Positions 10,001 through 16,971 are shown, numbered from the stretch's first letter. The stretch: 64,000 nt of DNA from Candidatus Aalborgicola defluviihabitans (GCA_016705575.1 JADIXX010000003.1:682001-746000), one strand, 5' to 3'. Made by a program: numbers and translations. The notes: a model not told the origin generated them from the sequence alone.

Positions 10001-10243
10001 GGCCTGCACATGGCCGATGTAGAAAAACTCATCCAGGTGCTGCACCGCTTGGTCAATGCCGGCCACAGCGTAATCGTGATCGAGCACGATCTGGATGTGA
10101 TTGCCGAGGCGGATTGGGTGATTGACCTAGGGCCGGATGGTGGCAATGCCGGTGGCCAGGTGGTGGCGGCGGCTGCGCCCGAAGGTGTGGTCAGGCTGGG
10201 TACGCACACCGGGGTGGCGCTAAAGGCGGTGCTGGCACGGTAG
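4085..10243 (+). CDS. uvrA: Tandem (double-length) UvrA-family excinuclease subunit A
   Basis: A UvrA-type ABC ATPase of 2052 residues, about twice the usual 940. It contains two complete UvrA modules, so four ATP cassettes. Walker A motifs lie near residues 33 (GPSGSGKSS), 683, 1063 and 1728. ABC signatures of the form LSGGE-Q-R lie near 534, 878, 1458 and 1932. CxxC zinc-finger pairs occur in both modules (for example CPTCGGSGFEH and CPGCEGQGIRT). Each module keeps the UvrA-specific 'EGQRRY-E-AYAR' stretch after its first Walker A. UvrA recognises DNA damage and loads UvrB in nucleotide excision repair; double UvrAs are less well studied and may act in a different repair or resistance role. 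An Ala-rich linker (about 1590-1700) splits the second module and contains an inverted repeat. A dispersed repeat copy is read in frame at residues 239-259. The 3' end is copied twice downstream. Confidence 0.93.
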   Translation: MTQGFIRIRGARQHNLKNLDLDIRTGELTVVTGPSGSGKSSLVFDTLYAEGQRRYVETFSAYARQFLDRMDKPAVDKVEGVPPAIAIDQTNPVRSSRSTVGTMTELNDHIKLLYARAASLFDRQTALPVQHDTPETIYGELARRAAESGEPRLVLTFPVELPAATTAEEVMQWLSASGFTRVHAERDGQRIGAPLGSVGAVKILDVVADRFRIATTEKARVLEAIELALKRGSGRLNVYVLNEAPALVESTQPATESIADAVLPTWRFSTGLHCPQSDLRYTDPIASMFSFNSAVGACEACRGFGRVVGVDMGLVIPNDKLTLRAGAVKPMQTPAWQECQDDLMRHAEAAGIPRDTAWYKLTPEQQHWVINGSPNWNGKWNQHWFGIKRFFEYLETKAYKMHIRVLLSKYRSYTPCGTCGGARLKTESLLWRIGTQAQADAVLLPSKRFMPQGVQWSREHLEALPGLCLHDLMLLPLDKLRRFFDALQTLQPGASEADAKTLKLLLEEVCTRLKYLCDVGIGYLTLDRQSRTLSGGEVQRINLTTALGTSLVNTLFVLDEPSIGLHPRDMNRIIVAMQRLRDAGNTLVVVEHDPAVMMAADRMIDMGPGPGEKGGSIVFDGSTADLKSADTLTGAYLGGRKQVGMGFKRMVAANTPRLILEGATEHNLKNVNVEIPLQRLVCITGVSGSGKSTLIQDVLAPALLRHFGKATETPGAHRSLLGAEQLSEVVFVDQSPIGKTARSNPVSYVGAWDAVREIFAGADLSRERGYMASKFSFNGGDGRCPTCGGSGFEHIEMQFLSDVYLRCPDCDGKRYRPEILEVTIERAQQRLNVADVLNLTVSEAATIFANDRDVIRALQPIVDVGLEYVKLGQPVPTLSGGEAQRLKVAGFLADAAKSSTASRQAVARRGTLFMLDEPTTGLHFDDIAKLMRALRKLLDAGHSLVVIEHNLDVIRASDWLIDLGPEGGEAGGEVVAHGTPEDVMLHATSHTGQALREYAAAMGVVHVVAEPRAAYLGHAVDAVLARAAGDGGLTDASNSIRIVNAKEHNLKSLSVDIPRGKFNVVTGVSGSGKSTLAFDILFNEGQRRYLESLNAYARSIVQPAGRPEVDAVYGIPPTVAIEQRLSRGGRKSTVGTTTEVWHFLRLLYVKLGTQHCIHDGAAVQPQSADSIAAQLLKNFRGQHIGLLAPLVSGRKGVYTELADWARPRGYTHLRVDGNFLPTTAFPRIDRFKEHNIELPVASLDVNPAQEAQLREALATALVHGKGVVHVMSCMDGLKQAMLAGTPAVGIGTVQVFSTKRACPVCATSYVELDPRLFSYNSKHGWCPDCVGTGVALTKEQRKVFDDSVKDDDNKGREQTFAEADVEDLHDATCPTCIGTRLNTTARAVTFAGVGIADIATLSVTDVRKWVQTLQLEGGMSAREADIARDLVPEIKSRLEFLEEVGLGYLTLDRGAPTLSGGEAQRIRLAAQLGSNLQGVCYVLDEPTIGLHARDNKILLGALRSLSDKGNTLVVVEHDVDTIRHADHIIDIGPSAGKRGGRLVAQGSVADVQAAADSQTGRYLLHAMRHPLAVRRFVVSYETSLVSAALWARAAQEAGTPGASYVLLAAKSAPGAPASSAGNVVGSRAKKLSGKAAMAAAEAARAMDSATANAELADRTRVTAEYAALANHRTESLTIAAAEPASGLSAAEPATKAVPKIDWLTVHSANLHNLQSVTAHIPLKRLVAITGVSGSGKSTLARDVLRTNVHAAVQKRSTKAGRDALDAGEQIPWTGCESVTGFETIDRVLEVDQTPIGKTPRSCTATYIGFWDTIRKLFADTLEAKARGYAANRFSFNTGEGRCPGCEGQGIRTIGMSFLPDVKVLCETCKGARFNPETQAVTWRGKSIGDVLQMEVDEAVEFFAAMPTIAHPLQLLKDVGLGYLTLGQPSPTLSGGEAQRIKLVTELSKVRDDIGKRGNKAPHTLYVLDEPTVGLHMADVEKLIQVLHRLVNAGHSVIVIEHDLDVIAEADWVIDLGPDGGNAGGQVVAAAAPEGVVRLGTHTGVALKAVLAR
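4801..4860 (-). repeat. Dispersed ACGAGGGCT repeat, copy 1, in frame inside uvrA
   Basis: Read on the minus strand it gives GCTATTGATTCAGTAGC, then the core TTCGACGAGGGCTGGAGCC. It matches the other nine copies in the window. It encodes UvrA residues 239-259 on the plus strand (VLNEAPALVESTQPATESI) with no stop or frame change. Confidence 0.8.
8869..8938. repeat. 22-bp inverted repeat inside the uvrA linker
   Basis: The arms at 8869-8890 and 8917-8938 are complementary at 21 of 22 positions and enclose 26 bases. They encode part of the low-complexity linker of the second UvrA module (AQEAGTPGASYVLL...). Such a long GC-rich palindrome inside a coding region suggests insertion of a short palindromic element rather than protein-driven sequence. 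Confidence 0.75.
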
Positions 10244-10250
10244 GAGTGTT

Positions 10251-10309
10251 GCTATAAAAACAGAAGCGGCTTGCGCAATGGATTCGAGGGCTGCGCGGCA
10301 TTTTTGTGC
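10251..10309 (+). repeat. Dispersed ACGAGGGCT repeat, copy 2, after uvrA
   Basis: It begins GCTATAAAAACAGAAGCGGC and contains ATTCGAGGGCTGCG. It lies 7 bases after the uvrA stop codon. The same copy, slightly diverged, follows the duplicated uvrA tail at 14457. Confidence 0.7.
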
Positions 10310-10380
10310 AACATTTCTAATGTCAGGCACGTGATCGGTCTGATCTGACTTGGCGGCACAATGCTGTGCGTAAAAACAGT

Positions 10381-10863
10381 TATTTTGCGGTGCGCCCGGC
10401 GCTCGATTTGCAAAGCTTTGGCATGGACTCACGCGAGTGGTTGCTGGCGCACGACAAAGTGCCGCTGGATGTGCAATCTGCTTGGGAAAAGGCTTAAAAC
10501 CTCTGGCACGCGACCAAGAGGCGGATGACGAGCAGCCCACGGACGCCTTGCGCAGCCTGCGCCTGCACGGTGACTGTCACCCGGGCAATATCTTGTGGAC
10601 GCCGCTGGAGGCGCCTGCCAGCAGCTTGCCCGGCCCGCACTTTGTCGACCTGGACGACGCACGCATGGGCCCGGCGGTGCAAGACTTGTGGATGCTGCTC
10701 AGCGGTGACCGCCAGCAGCGCACCCGGCAATTGGGCGCGCTGGGACGACCCGATTTCTGCCATCAACTTTCCGTGGTTTGGCTCCAGCGACTACTGGACA
10801 GGTCAGGTGCAGATGCTGCAAGGGCAGATCGGGGCCATGCAGGAAGCGCCGCTAGTGGTGTGA
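10381..10863 (+). pseudogene. srkA: Remnant of SrkA/YihE-type stress response kinase
   Basis: Three pieces of one protein are read in order but in changing frames. Frame one (10381-10494) gives YFAVRPALDLQSFGMDSREW and onward, then stops. Frame two carries the catalytic segment SLRLHGDCHPGNILW and VDLDDARMGPAVQDLWMLL. Near 10738 the frame changes again to give the C-terminal WDDPISAINFPWFGSSDYW and a tail ending EAPLVV. In intact SrkA (about 325 residues) these blocks are separated by further sequence, so besides frameshifts there is an internal deletion of the helical region after the catalytic loop. The N-terminal kinase lobe is missing. The gene is dead. Its family phosphorylates proteins during envelope or oxidative stress. 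It lies between uvrA and hsp20, at the start of the accessory region. Confidence 0.85.
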
Positions 10864-10885
10864 GCCACCAGCGGGTGCACCGGTT

Positions 10886-11317
10886 TTATTCAATCGTCAA
10901 ACGCTGGGTGCTTGGGGCGACGACTTTCTTGGGCAGCGTCAGTGTCAGCACGCCGTTGTCGTACTTGGCTTTGGCTTGCGCCTGGTCGATGTCCTGGCCG
11001 AGCTGAAAGCTGCGAGCCACCGCGCCGTAAAAGCGCTCGGTGCGCAGCACCCGCTCATCCTCACTGGTGCTGTCTTGCTGCTTGACTTCGGCGCGCAGCG
11101 TCACCACATTGCCTTCAATACCCACATGGATGTCTTCCTTGGGCACGCCGGGAATTTCGGCGGTGACGGTGTAGGCGTCGTTGTTTTCCTTGACGTCAAT
11201 CTTGATTTGTGACGGTGCCGGCAGAGGATCGCCGTGCAGGGGTTTGATGAAAAAACCGGGTGCGACATCGCGGAAGAAATCGTCCAACAGGCCGCTGCGA
11301 TGGATCAAGGCGTTCAT
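10886..11317 (-). CDS. Small heat shock protein, Hsp20/alpha-crystallin family
   Basis: A cytoplasmic holdase chaperone of 143 residues that binds unfolding proteins during heat stress. The N-terminal arm (MNALIHRSGLLDDFFRDVAPG) is followed by the alpha-crystallin domain from about residue 38 (IKIDVKENNDAYTVTAEIPG). It includes the 'GVPKEDIHVGIEGN' turn and the conserved late motif YDNGVLTLTLPKK. Length is normal for the family. A strong AGGAG box precedes the ATG, and a heat-shock promoter lies upstream at 11388-11416. It is one of the few intact genes in this relic-filled stretch. Confidence 0.95.
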   Translation of the reverse strand: MNALIHRSGLLDDFFRDVAPGFFIKPLHGDPLPAPSQIKIDVKENNDAYTVTAEIPGVPKEDIHVGIEGNVVTLRAEVKQQDSTSEDERVLRTERFYGAVARSFQLGQDIDQAQAKAKYDNGVLTLTLPKKVVAPSTQRLTIE

Positions 11318-11387
11318 GTGTTTCTCCTTCAGGTCTAGGCTTGAACCGGTTGCCCGTCATCCCCATGATCACGGGTCCGTACCCTTT

Positions 11388-11416
11388 AGATAGGGCCTGG
11401 CCGGAGAAATTTCAAG
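11388..11416 (-). promoter_or_regulatory. Sigma-32 (RpoH) promoter of hsp20
   Basis: On the minus strand the sequence reads CTTGAAA, 14 bases, CCCTATCT. The RpoH consensus is CTTGAAA, 11-16 bases, CCCCATNT, so the -35 box is perfect and the -10 differs at one defined position. The box lies about 70 bases before the hsp20 start codon. Confidence 0.85.
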
Positions 11417-11463
11417 ACATGCCAAGCGCCTAAGCGGCCTGATTTGGCAGGTTTTGGCCTTAC

Positions 11464-12018
11464 TTGCCGCTGAACACGCATGTGCACTTTCATGTGTGCG
11501 TGGTCGATGGGTTGTTTGAGGCGCTGCCCGGTGCACCCTCGGGTGCCCAGTCCCCGAGTCTGCAGAGTCCGTCAACGCGCCGTCGATCAGGTTCCACCCG
11601 CCGCAGATCGACGAGGCCCCCATTACCCAGATGCAGGCCCAAGTGCGAGGGCCTCGCCCAACTGGTGCCGCCACCACGCACGCACCGCCATCGGTATTAC
11701 GGTGTGCTGGCCCCGAACTCGCCACTTCGAGCGGCGGTGATCGCCCGTATCTGCGAGGTGTTCCCGCTGATCTGCCCAAACTGCGGGGGCCAGATGCGCA
11801 TCATTGCCTTCATCACATTCTGTGCCGACATCCACAAGATTCTCGAGCATATCGGGGTGGAGCCCGAGGCCCCGCGCATCACCCCGGCACGCGGGCCACC
11901 GCTGTGGGACGAGTGTGGTGCGCAGGCGGCGGACGATGGCGTGGCGGCTGAACCGGACTGGGATACGGCAAACCAATCTCCACCCGACTATCCCGCCGAT
12001 CAGCGCACTACTTGGTGA
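11464..12018 (+). pseudogene. IS91-like (HUH, rolling-circle) transposase remnant A
   Basis: The fragment opens with LPLNTHVHFHVCVVDGLFE, the region around the HUH metal-binding histidines of IS91-type transposases. A frame-disrupted middle follows. It then continues with PPRTHRHRYYGVLAPNSPLR, a zinc-finger-like ICPNCGGQMRIIAF, and the C-terminal TPARGPPLW. The N-terminal zinc-finger domain is absent and the segment between the HUH motif and PPRTHRH is mostly deleted, so it cannot be active. Remnant B at 14620 keeps the part that is missing here. Homologous 3' end sequence follows at 12141-12201. Confidence 0.85.
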
Positions 12019-12140
12019 CCCCGACAACTGTGGCGGCACCGCCGCCGGGGCGGGGCTGTGTCTGCAGGTCGCCTTTGCGGCGCATTGTGGTGACGGCGGC
12101 GAATTTCTTGGGGAAATCAGACTGGTGAATGTAGGTGCCG

Positions 12141-12201
12141 GTGCTTTGCGGGGCCCGTTTTGCAGTGCATACTTGGGCTCAGGTGGTTGAATTTCCTATC
12201 C
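12141..12201 (+). repeat. Terminal region of IS91-like element A
   Basis: About 60 bases here match, at roughly 75-80% by eye, the sequence at 14990-15049 following the second transposase remnant. Shared blocks include TACTTGGGC and GGTTGAATTT followed by CTAT. I interpret both as the 3' ends of related IS91-like elements. Confidence 0.65.
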
Positions 12202-12217
12202 TTCCAGGGGCAATTGT

Positions 12218-12442
12218 TACGACAACGCAGCCATGGAGAGTTGGAACCACAGCCTCAAGGTCGAGGCGATCCACGGCGAGCGACTCCAGTCGCTCGAACA
12301 AGCCAAAGTCCACGTGTTCGACTACATCGAGGTCTACTACAATCGCAACCGGCTCCACTCGACTCTGGGCTATCTCAGCCCCGAAGCGTTCGAGCTATCT
12401 TATTTCGCTTAAACGGGTGTCCGTAATTCGGGGGCAGGATCA
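12218..12442 (+). mobile_element. IS3-family element remnant (transposase OrfB C-terminus and right end)
   Basis: An open frame beginning YDNAAMESWNHSLKVEAIHG and ending NRLHSTLGYLSPEAFE at the TAA at 12410 is the last 64 residues of an IS3-family OrfB, including the final acidic residue region of the DDE domain. Only the 3' end survives; the upstream join is to the end of IS91-like element A. The sequence after the stop, whose complement begins TGATCCTGCCCCC at 12442, looks like the right inverted repeat of IS51/IS407-type elements. Confidence 0.85.
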
Positions 12443-12577
12443 TACGCGTTCGTTGCATTGATGCTAATTGCGCTCAGTTTCCTTGCTCATAGCTACAGGA
12501 GTAGCTCAACCCTTTCGAGCATGCGGATCATGAAGCCTTTTTTTCATCGCACCAACCGCGACAATCGATTCGGGCCA

Positions 12578-12994
12578 TTAGTCGCGCAGTTCGAATACGA
12601 ACGGCCGCCACTTGGCAATCAACAACGCCCAGCCGCCGGTCGCCGCGAAAAATTGCGGCGACGTTGCGACCACGACATCAGGTCTGCGCTCAAACAGCCC
12701 AATCACGAACCCCATTAGCATGAAGCTCAGGTAGTCCAACGTGCGCTTGAGAAACCCTTCGTTCGCCGTGATGTATGTCTTGACACGTACAACGCGCACA
12801 CCATCGACGTTTTCGACCTGTCGCTATGCGTTGCGATACCCGGCAAAGATACGGCCTTCAGGGAAATTCGGCGCAGATGCAATCACCGTCACTTCGGGTC
12901 CGGCCCGCACCCAGCGGATAGCGTGGTCATACAGTCGCGTTGCCGGCGCCTACCCCTCAGGCGGAAAGTTGTCGGACAGGAAAAGGATGCGCAT
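12578..12994 (-). pseudogene. Broken family-4 glycosyltransferase (WbuB/WcaI-like), N-terminal part
   Basis: From the ATG at 12994 the minus strand reads MRILFLSDNFPPEG, a stop, APATRLYDHAIRWVRAGPEV, then IASAPNFPEGRIFAGYRN, another stop, and continues VRVVRVKTYITANEGFLKRT to a third stop after PFVFELRD. This is the N-terminal Rossmann domain of a GT4 glycosyltransferase of exopolysaccharide clusters. The C-terminal half, including the donor-binding domain, is missing. Two in-frame stops and the truncation make it a pseudogene. It lies 24 bases downstream of the heparinase remnant, as in an operon. Confidence 0.85.
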
Positions 12995-13018
12995 GACGTT
13001 GGAACCCCTGATAACCCA

Positions 13019-13990
13019 TTATTTGTTGTCATGCTGGCGGCAGCCACTCTTTATCTCCCGACAAGCTGGATTCTGCCCTGATCTGACAATTGGCCCTTTT
13101 CGGCGGTTTCCGAAACGGCTAAGCAAAAACGTTTTGCATATTTCCTGAACTCGACTCCACGTAATCGTGGTTTGCAGGTCGTGCATACCGAAAGGAATCA
13201 ACACCAGCGCACACGGCTCGCTCACACCGAAACGAGGATGCCATGTACTCGAATTCACGGTTACATTGCTCCCACCTTGGCTACACCAGCGCAGATCCGA
13301 TCCATCCGGCACCGCAACATCACCATTCGAAGATGGTTCCAGGCCGGGCGCGAAGCGGAAGGCCGCAACCGCTGAGTCAAACTGACCCGTGCGTGCGTCG
13401 GCAATGCTCAACGCGGAATCATCCAAAGTCCAGTGCCGACGATGAGTCACCGCGCCGCGCAGACGACGGTAGCCATCGTGAGCCGCTTCGATCCACAGGG
13501 ATGCGCCTTTGCGGCCCCATGTCACATCCAGCGGCCGCGCGCGCCGTGCAACCCGGTAACTGCCCGATACCTCGGAAGAATCGACACCGTCCACCTGCAC
13601 CGTGTTGTGCATTGCAGTGCCGCGTTGCAATATCCGTTCGGCGTTTGCTTCGTAGGTTGATGTTCCCCCGTTCACCAATACACGTCGACCGTGCAGCGAC
13701 AATTCAAAGCTCAACGTATCTGCATGCGCGTGGCCCGGCAGATAGTCCGGGCCGATTTCGGCGACGTCGGCGATCACAACGGCACATTCGGTTTGCAAGC
13801 GTATGTAGCCGGAATTACGCAGCACCTCGATATCCGATAGCGGCTCATCAGGGGCATCGACGCCCACAGTATGGGCATGGGCGGCCAGTTCTTTCACCTC
13901 TGGCGCAATGCCCAGCGCACAGTCGTTGAAGAAGGCCACGCCTCCGTCCGGGTGAGACATCACGCGCAACCAGCGCAGCATGCTTGCCGA
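13019..13990 (-). pseudogene. 5'-truncated heparinase II/III family protein
   Basis: The frame is open for about 320 residues of the family's C-terminal half, including the conserved GHAHADTLSFELSLHG motif and HNTVQVDG. It lacks the N-terminal toroid domain and any start codon of its own. At about 13985-13990 it runs into sequence that is instead the antisense of a uvrA 3' fragment. The family cleaves or modifies acidic polysaccharides and is often encoded in exopolysaccharide clusters. The following glycosyltransferase remnant fits such a cluster. The break at the uvrA junction indicates a recombination endpoint. Confidence 0.85.
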
Positions 13991-14449
13991 AGCGGTGAAA
14001 TTTTTTGCCGCTATGCCCACCCGCTGCAACTGCGAAAGGATGTGGGCCTGGGTTACCTCACGCTGGGCCAACCATCGCCCACGCTATCGGGTGGCGAGGC
14101 GCAGCGCATCAAGCTGGTGACGGAGCTGTCCAAAGTGCGTGACGACATTGGCAAGCGTGGCAACAAAGTACCGCACACCCTGTATGTGCTGGACGAACCC
14201 ACCGTGGGCCTGCACATGGCCGATGTAGAAAAACTCATCCAGGTGCTGCACCGCTTGGTCAATGCCGGCCACAGCGTAATCGTGATCGAGCACGATCTGG
14301 ATGTGATTGCCGAGGCGGATTGGGTGATTGACCTAGGGCCGGATGGTGGCAATGCCGGTGGCCAGGTGGTGGCGGCGGCTGCGCCCGAAGGTGTGGTCAG
14401 GCTGGGTACGCACACCGGGGTGGCGCTAAAGGCGGTGCTGGCACGGTAG
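13987..14449 (+). pseudogene. Duplicated 3' fragment of uvrA
   Basis: It matches uvrA from about 9776 to the stop at 10243. The first part carries a 10-base deletion (after ATGCCCAC near 14020) and many third-position differences; by eye about 18 in the 141 bases from 14036. From about 14170 to the stop and 30 bases beyond, the two copies look identical. It encodes the fourth ABC signature, Walker B region and C-terminus (ending VALKAVLAR) but has no start, so it is not a functional gene. It is joined head-on to the heparinase remnant. Confidence 0.92.
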
Positions 14450-14456
14450 GAGTGTT

Positions 14457-14514
14457 GCTATAAAAACAGAAGCGGCATGCGCAATGTCGACGAGGGCTGA
14501 GTGGCCGTTTTGCG
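14457..14514 (+). repeat. Dispersed ACGAGGGCT repeat, copy 3, after the uvrA fragment
   Basis: It begins GCTATAAAAACAGAAGCGGC and contains TCGACGAGGGCTGAGTGGCC. It is the partner of copy 2 (10251) and was duplicated together with the uvrA tail. The match fades after about 14515. Confidence 0.75.
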
Positions 14515-14619
14515 TCCAATTTGGCATTTTGGATTCGCAATCAGTGAGATCGCTCCAGACTGGCACCACCCTATGCCAGGCCCGCCTCACTCGTCGCCGC
14601 AGCATTCTCACCAACACCC

Positions 14620-14955
14620 GAGCGCACCCTGCCGTACAAGACGTTGGCCGAGCACTTTGAGATTTGGCTAAATCTCGCCAGCACCGGCCAGTTTGACGGT
14701 CAAAGCGACCACATGCGCCATCGGCCTATGTGGAGAAGGCTTTCCGCAAGTACCACTAATGCGGCATCTTTGCCCACGGTTTTACAGCGTGCTGACGGAC
14801 GATCGACACTGCCGTTGTGCTCTGCGGCGTGGATGGGGCGACCCCGCCTGATCTGCCCAATGTGTGGGGGCCAGATGCGCATCACCCCAGCCCGCGGGCC
14901 ACCGTTGTGGGAGGGTGAGAGTGCACAGGAGCCCGGGGCGGGTCCCTGTCTGTGA
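14620..14955 (+). pseudogene. IS91-like transposase remnant B
   Basis: It starts ERTLPYKTLAEHFEIWLNLA and ASTGQFDGQSDH, the N-terminal segment of IS91-family transposases. It then changes frame to PSAYVEKAFRKYH, a stop, and CGIFAHGFTAC, and jumps to the C-terminal zinc-finger-like LICPMCGGQMRITPARGPPL. The catalytic middle is deleted, including the HUH region kept by remnant A. Frameshift, stop and deletion make it inactive. It lies directly after the duplicated uvrA tail and is followed by an IS-end-like sequence at 14990-15049. Confidence 0.85.
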
Positions 14956-14989
14956 ATCGCAATTGCGGTTCATTGTGGTGTGGGTGCGC

Positions 14990-15049
14990 GTGTTTTGCGC
15001 GGCCAATTTTCCGGTGTGTACTTGGGCGCATACGGTTGAATTTTCTATT
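14990..15049 (+). repeat. Terminal region of IS91-like element B
   Basis: It is homologous to 12141-12201 (shared blocks TACTTGGGC and GGTTGAATTT, then CTAT). It ends 3 bases before the stop codon of the GGDEF gene, so the element landed at, or slightly trimmed, that gene's 3' end. Confidence 0.65.
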
Positions 15050-15051
15050 CC

Positions 15052-16971
15052 CTATACCGTTACAGTTCCCAGCACAGCGCGATTTCGCCCCTGCTTTTTG
15101 GCGAGGTACAACGCAGCATCGGCTGCCTGGATGAGCGCAGCAGGAGCCTGCACTTCACTGGGCACTACAACTGCCACACCGATACTGGCCGTAACACACA
15201 TATAAGTTGAGAATGCATGGGGCAGCGCCGCAGCCTCTAGCTCTGCACAGAGCTGTTCGGCCATATTCAATGCGCCTTCTGCATCGGTGGCTGGTGCAAA
15301 GAACACAAACTCCTCGCCTCCGTAGCGCGCCACTATGTCGCTGCTGCGGGACACCGTGGCAGACAAAATACGTGCGAACTTGCGCAGACATTCGTCTCCG
15401 GCTTGGTGACCATAGCAGTCGTTGTATTTTTTGAACCAGTCGATGTCTACCATTGCCAGCGCCAGGGGCTGACCCAAGCGCATGCAGCGCAGCCACTCCG
15501 CGGCAAACAGCTTGTCAAAATGGCGCCGATTCGCAATACCCGTTAAGCCATCGATAGTGCTCAAGGCCTCCAGCCGTTGGTTAAGGACTTCCAGTTCAGT
15601 GGTGCGTTGGACCACCCGATCCTCCAAAATGGCTTCAGAGGTGCGCAGGTTCTCAACCAGGCGCTGCTGCGCAGAATCTTTATCACGGCGCATCACGTTG
15701 TAGCGGTCGGCCAGCGCAAAAGAGAGCAGCAACATTTCCAACGCAGAGCCAATCTGCGCTCCAGACGTCGTCCAAGCATTGGTCGGCAAAACGCCGAGCT
15801 GTCGCATCGCCAGCATTCCCAACGCCAACAACACCACCGCGAACGCCGCCATAAAAAAGTAGGCACTGCGCTCGCGCTTGTAGGCAGAGACTGTCCCCGT
15901 CACCAGCAACAGTAGCGCAGTGATGGCGTAGCTGATAACAAACAGCCGTGCAACGTGCTCGAACGACAAAAAAAACAGGCCACAAAACGCCACATTGATC
16001 CACACAAACAGCTTGAGCAACCGATCAAGCACGGGCAGTCGTTCAGCAGTAAACAGCATGCGCCGCGTAAACAGCAGGAAGGCTGTCAACGCAATGGCCA
16101 AAAATACATTGGTCCCCATCTTCGTGAAAAAAGGCACACCCCCCCAAATGTATTCGGCGCCAACACCCACAAAGGTCGCCAGCGTCAATACGCTAAAGGT
16201 GGCCGACACCAAGTAGAGCAAATAGCCCATATCACGCAGTGCCACAAACAGCATCAAGTTGTACAGAATGATTGCCAAGGCGCTACCAAAGTACAAAGCC
16301 TGAAACACATAGTCGGCCCGTTCGTGCGCATGAAAGGCCTGTAGCTCCCATAGTTTGACTGGGAGGATCATGGAGTTGGGCGTGGCAACCCGGAAAAACA
16401 GCATTTGGTCGGCATGGGCCGGCAAGCGAATGGGCAGCACAAAGAAACGGCTGGCGTGCGGGCGTGTGGCAAAAGGCAAGGCATAGCCGGTTTGCGTGGC
16501 CTGGTAGCCCTGGTCATCGACCGGCTGGTAGAACGTCAGATGGGCAAGTAATGGGTTGGAGATCTCCAACATCCGCACAACCGGCGCGTTACTGGTGTTC
16601 TGCACATGCAGACGCAGCCACATGGCGGACGCAGTGTAGGAAAAACTGAGGGATTCGCCAGACGCCGTGCCAGCTTTAAACTGGGCGGCCATATCGGGCT
16701 TTTGCACATCCTCCAGTTGCAGGCGCTGGCTACTGTCTTCGAACACCGAGAAATGGCTGGTCAACGAAATGGGGTTGGCATCCATGTGACCAATGTCCAG
16801 CACTGGCTCACCGGCAGTTGCCTGGGTAGCCACCAAACACAGCCCGCAAAGCAACATCCAGAACCGGTACTGACTGCGCCCGCTGAAATGCAAGAGAGAG
16901 ACTAGCAAGTGGGAGGTCATGGGGGCGACATCTAAGCCACTTGGGTGGCGTTGGGTGGGGAGAACGTCCAT
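15052..16971 (-). CDS. 7TMR-DISM diguanylate cyclase (GGDEF)
   Basis: A membrane receptor that probably makes cyclic di-GMP. A signal-like hydrophobic segment (FWMLLCGLCLVATQATA, about residues 37-53) is followed by a periplasmic 7TMR-DISMED2 domain, then seven transmembrane helices (about 205-390). After a short coiled coil comes the GGDEF domain, starting around residue 470. The active-site loop is intact (ARYGGEEFVFF), and an RSSD inhibitory site lies five residues before it, so feedback by c-di-GMP is expected. The start is uncertain: ATG at 16971 or at 16920, neither with a good ribosome site. The stop codon directly abuts the end of an IS91-like element, so the last residues may be altered. 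It is intact and surrounded by relics; c-di-GMP signalling fits a neighbourhood of polysaccharide genes. Confidence 0.92.
   Translation of the reverse strand: MDVLPTQRHPSGLDVAPMTSHLLVSLLHFSGRSQYRFWMLLCGLCLVATQATAGEPVLDIGHMDANPISLTSHFSVFEDSSQRLQLEDVQKPDMAAQFKAGTASGESLSFSYTASAMWLRLHVQNTSNAPVVRMLEISNPLLAHLTFYQPVDDQGYQATQTGYALPFATRPHASRFFVLPIRLPAHADQMLFFRVATPNSMILPVKLWELQAFHAHERADYVFQALYFGSALAIILYNLMLFVALRDMGYLLYLVSATFSVLTLATFVGVGAEYIWGGVPFFTKMGTNVFLAIALTAFLLFTRRMLFTAERLPVLDRLLKLFVWINVAFCGLFFLSFEHVARLFVISYAITALLLLVTGTVSAYKRERSAYFFMAAFAVVLLALGMLAMRQLGVLPTNAWTTSGAQIGSALEMLLLSFALADRYNVMRRDKDSAQQRLVENLRTSEAILEDRVVQRTTELEVLNQRLEALSTIDGLTGIANRRHFDKLFAAEWLRCMRLGQPLALAMVDIDWFKKYNDCYGHQAGDECLRKFARILSATVSRSSDIVARYGGEEFVFFAPATDAEGALNMAEQLCAELEAAALPHAFSTYMCVTASIGVAVVVPSEVQAPAALIQAADAALYLAKKQGRNRAVLGTVTV

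Noticed and set aside
10437..11006. A 189-codon open frame proposed as an intact kinase-like gene
   Set aside because: Only its middle matches SrkA-type kinases; the family continues in other frames on both sides, and the 3' end runs antisense into hsp20. I treat it as part of a pseudogene.
12458..13148. Plus-strand open frames over the glycosyltransferase relic
   Set aside because: The minus strand shows recognisable family-4 glycosyltransferase sequence; the plus-strand frames do not match anything and are shadows.
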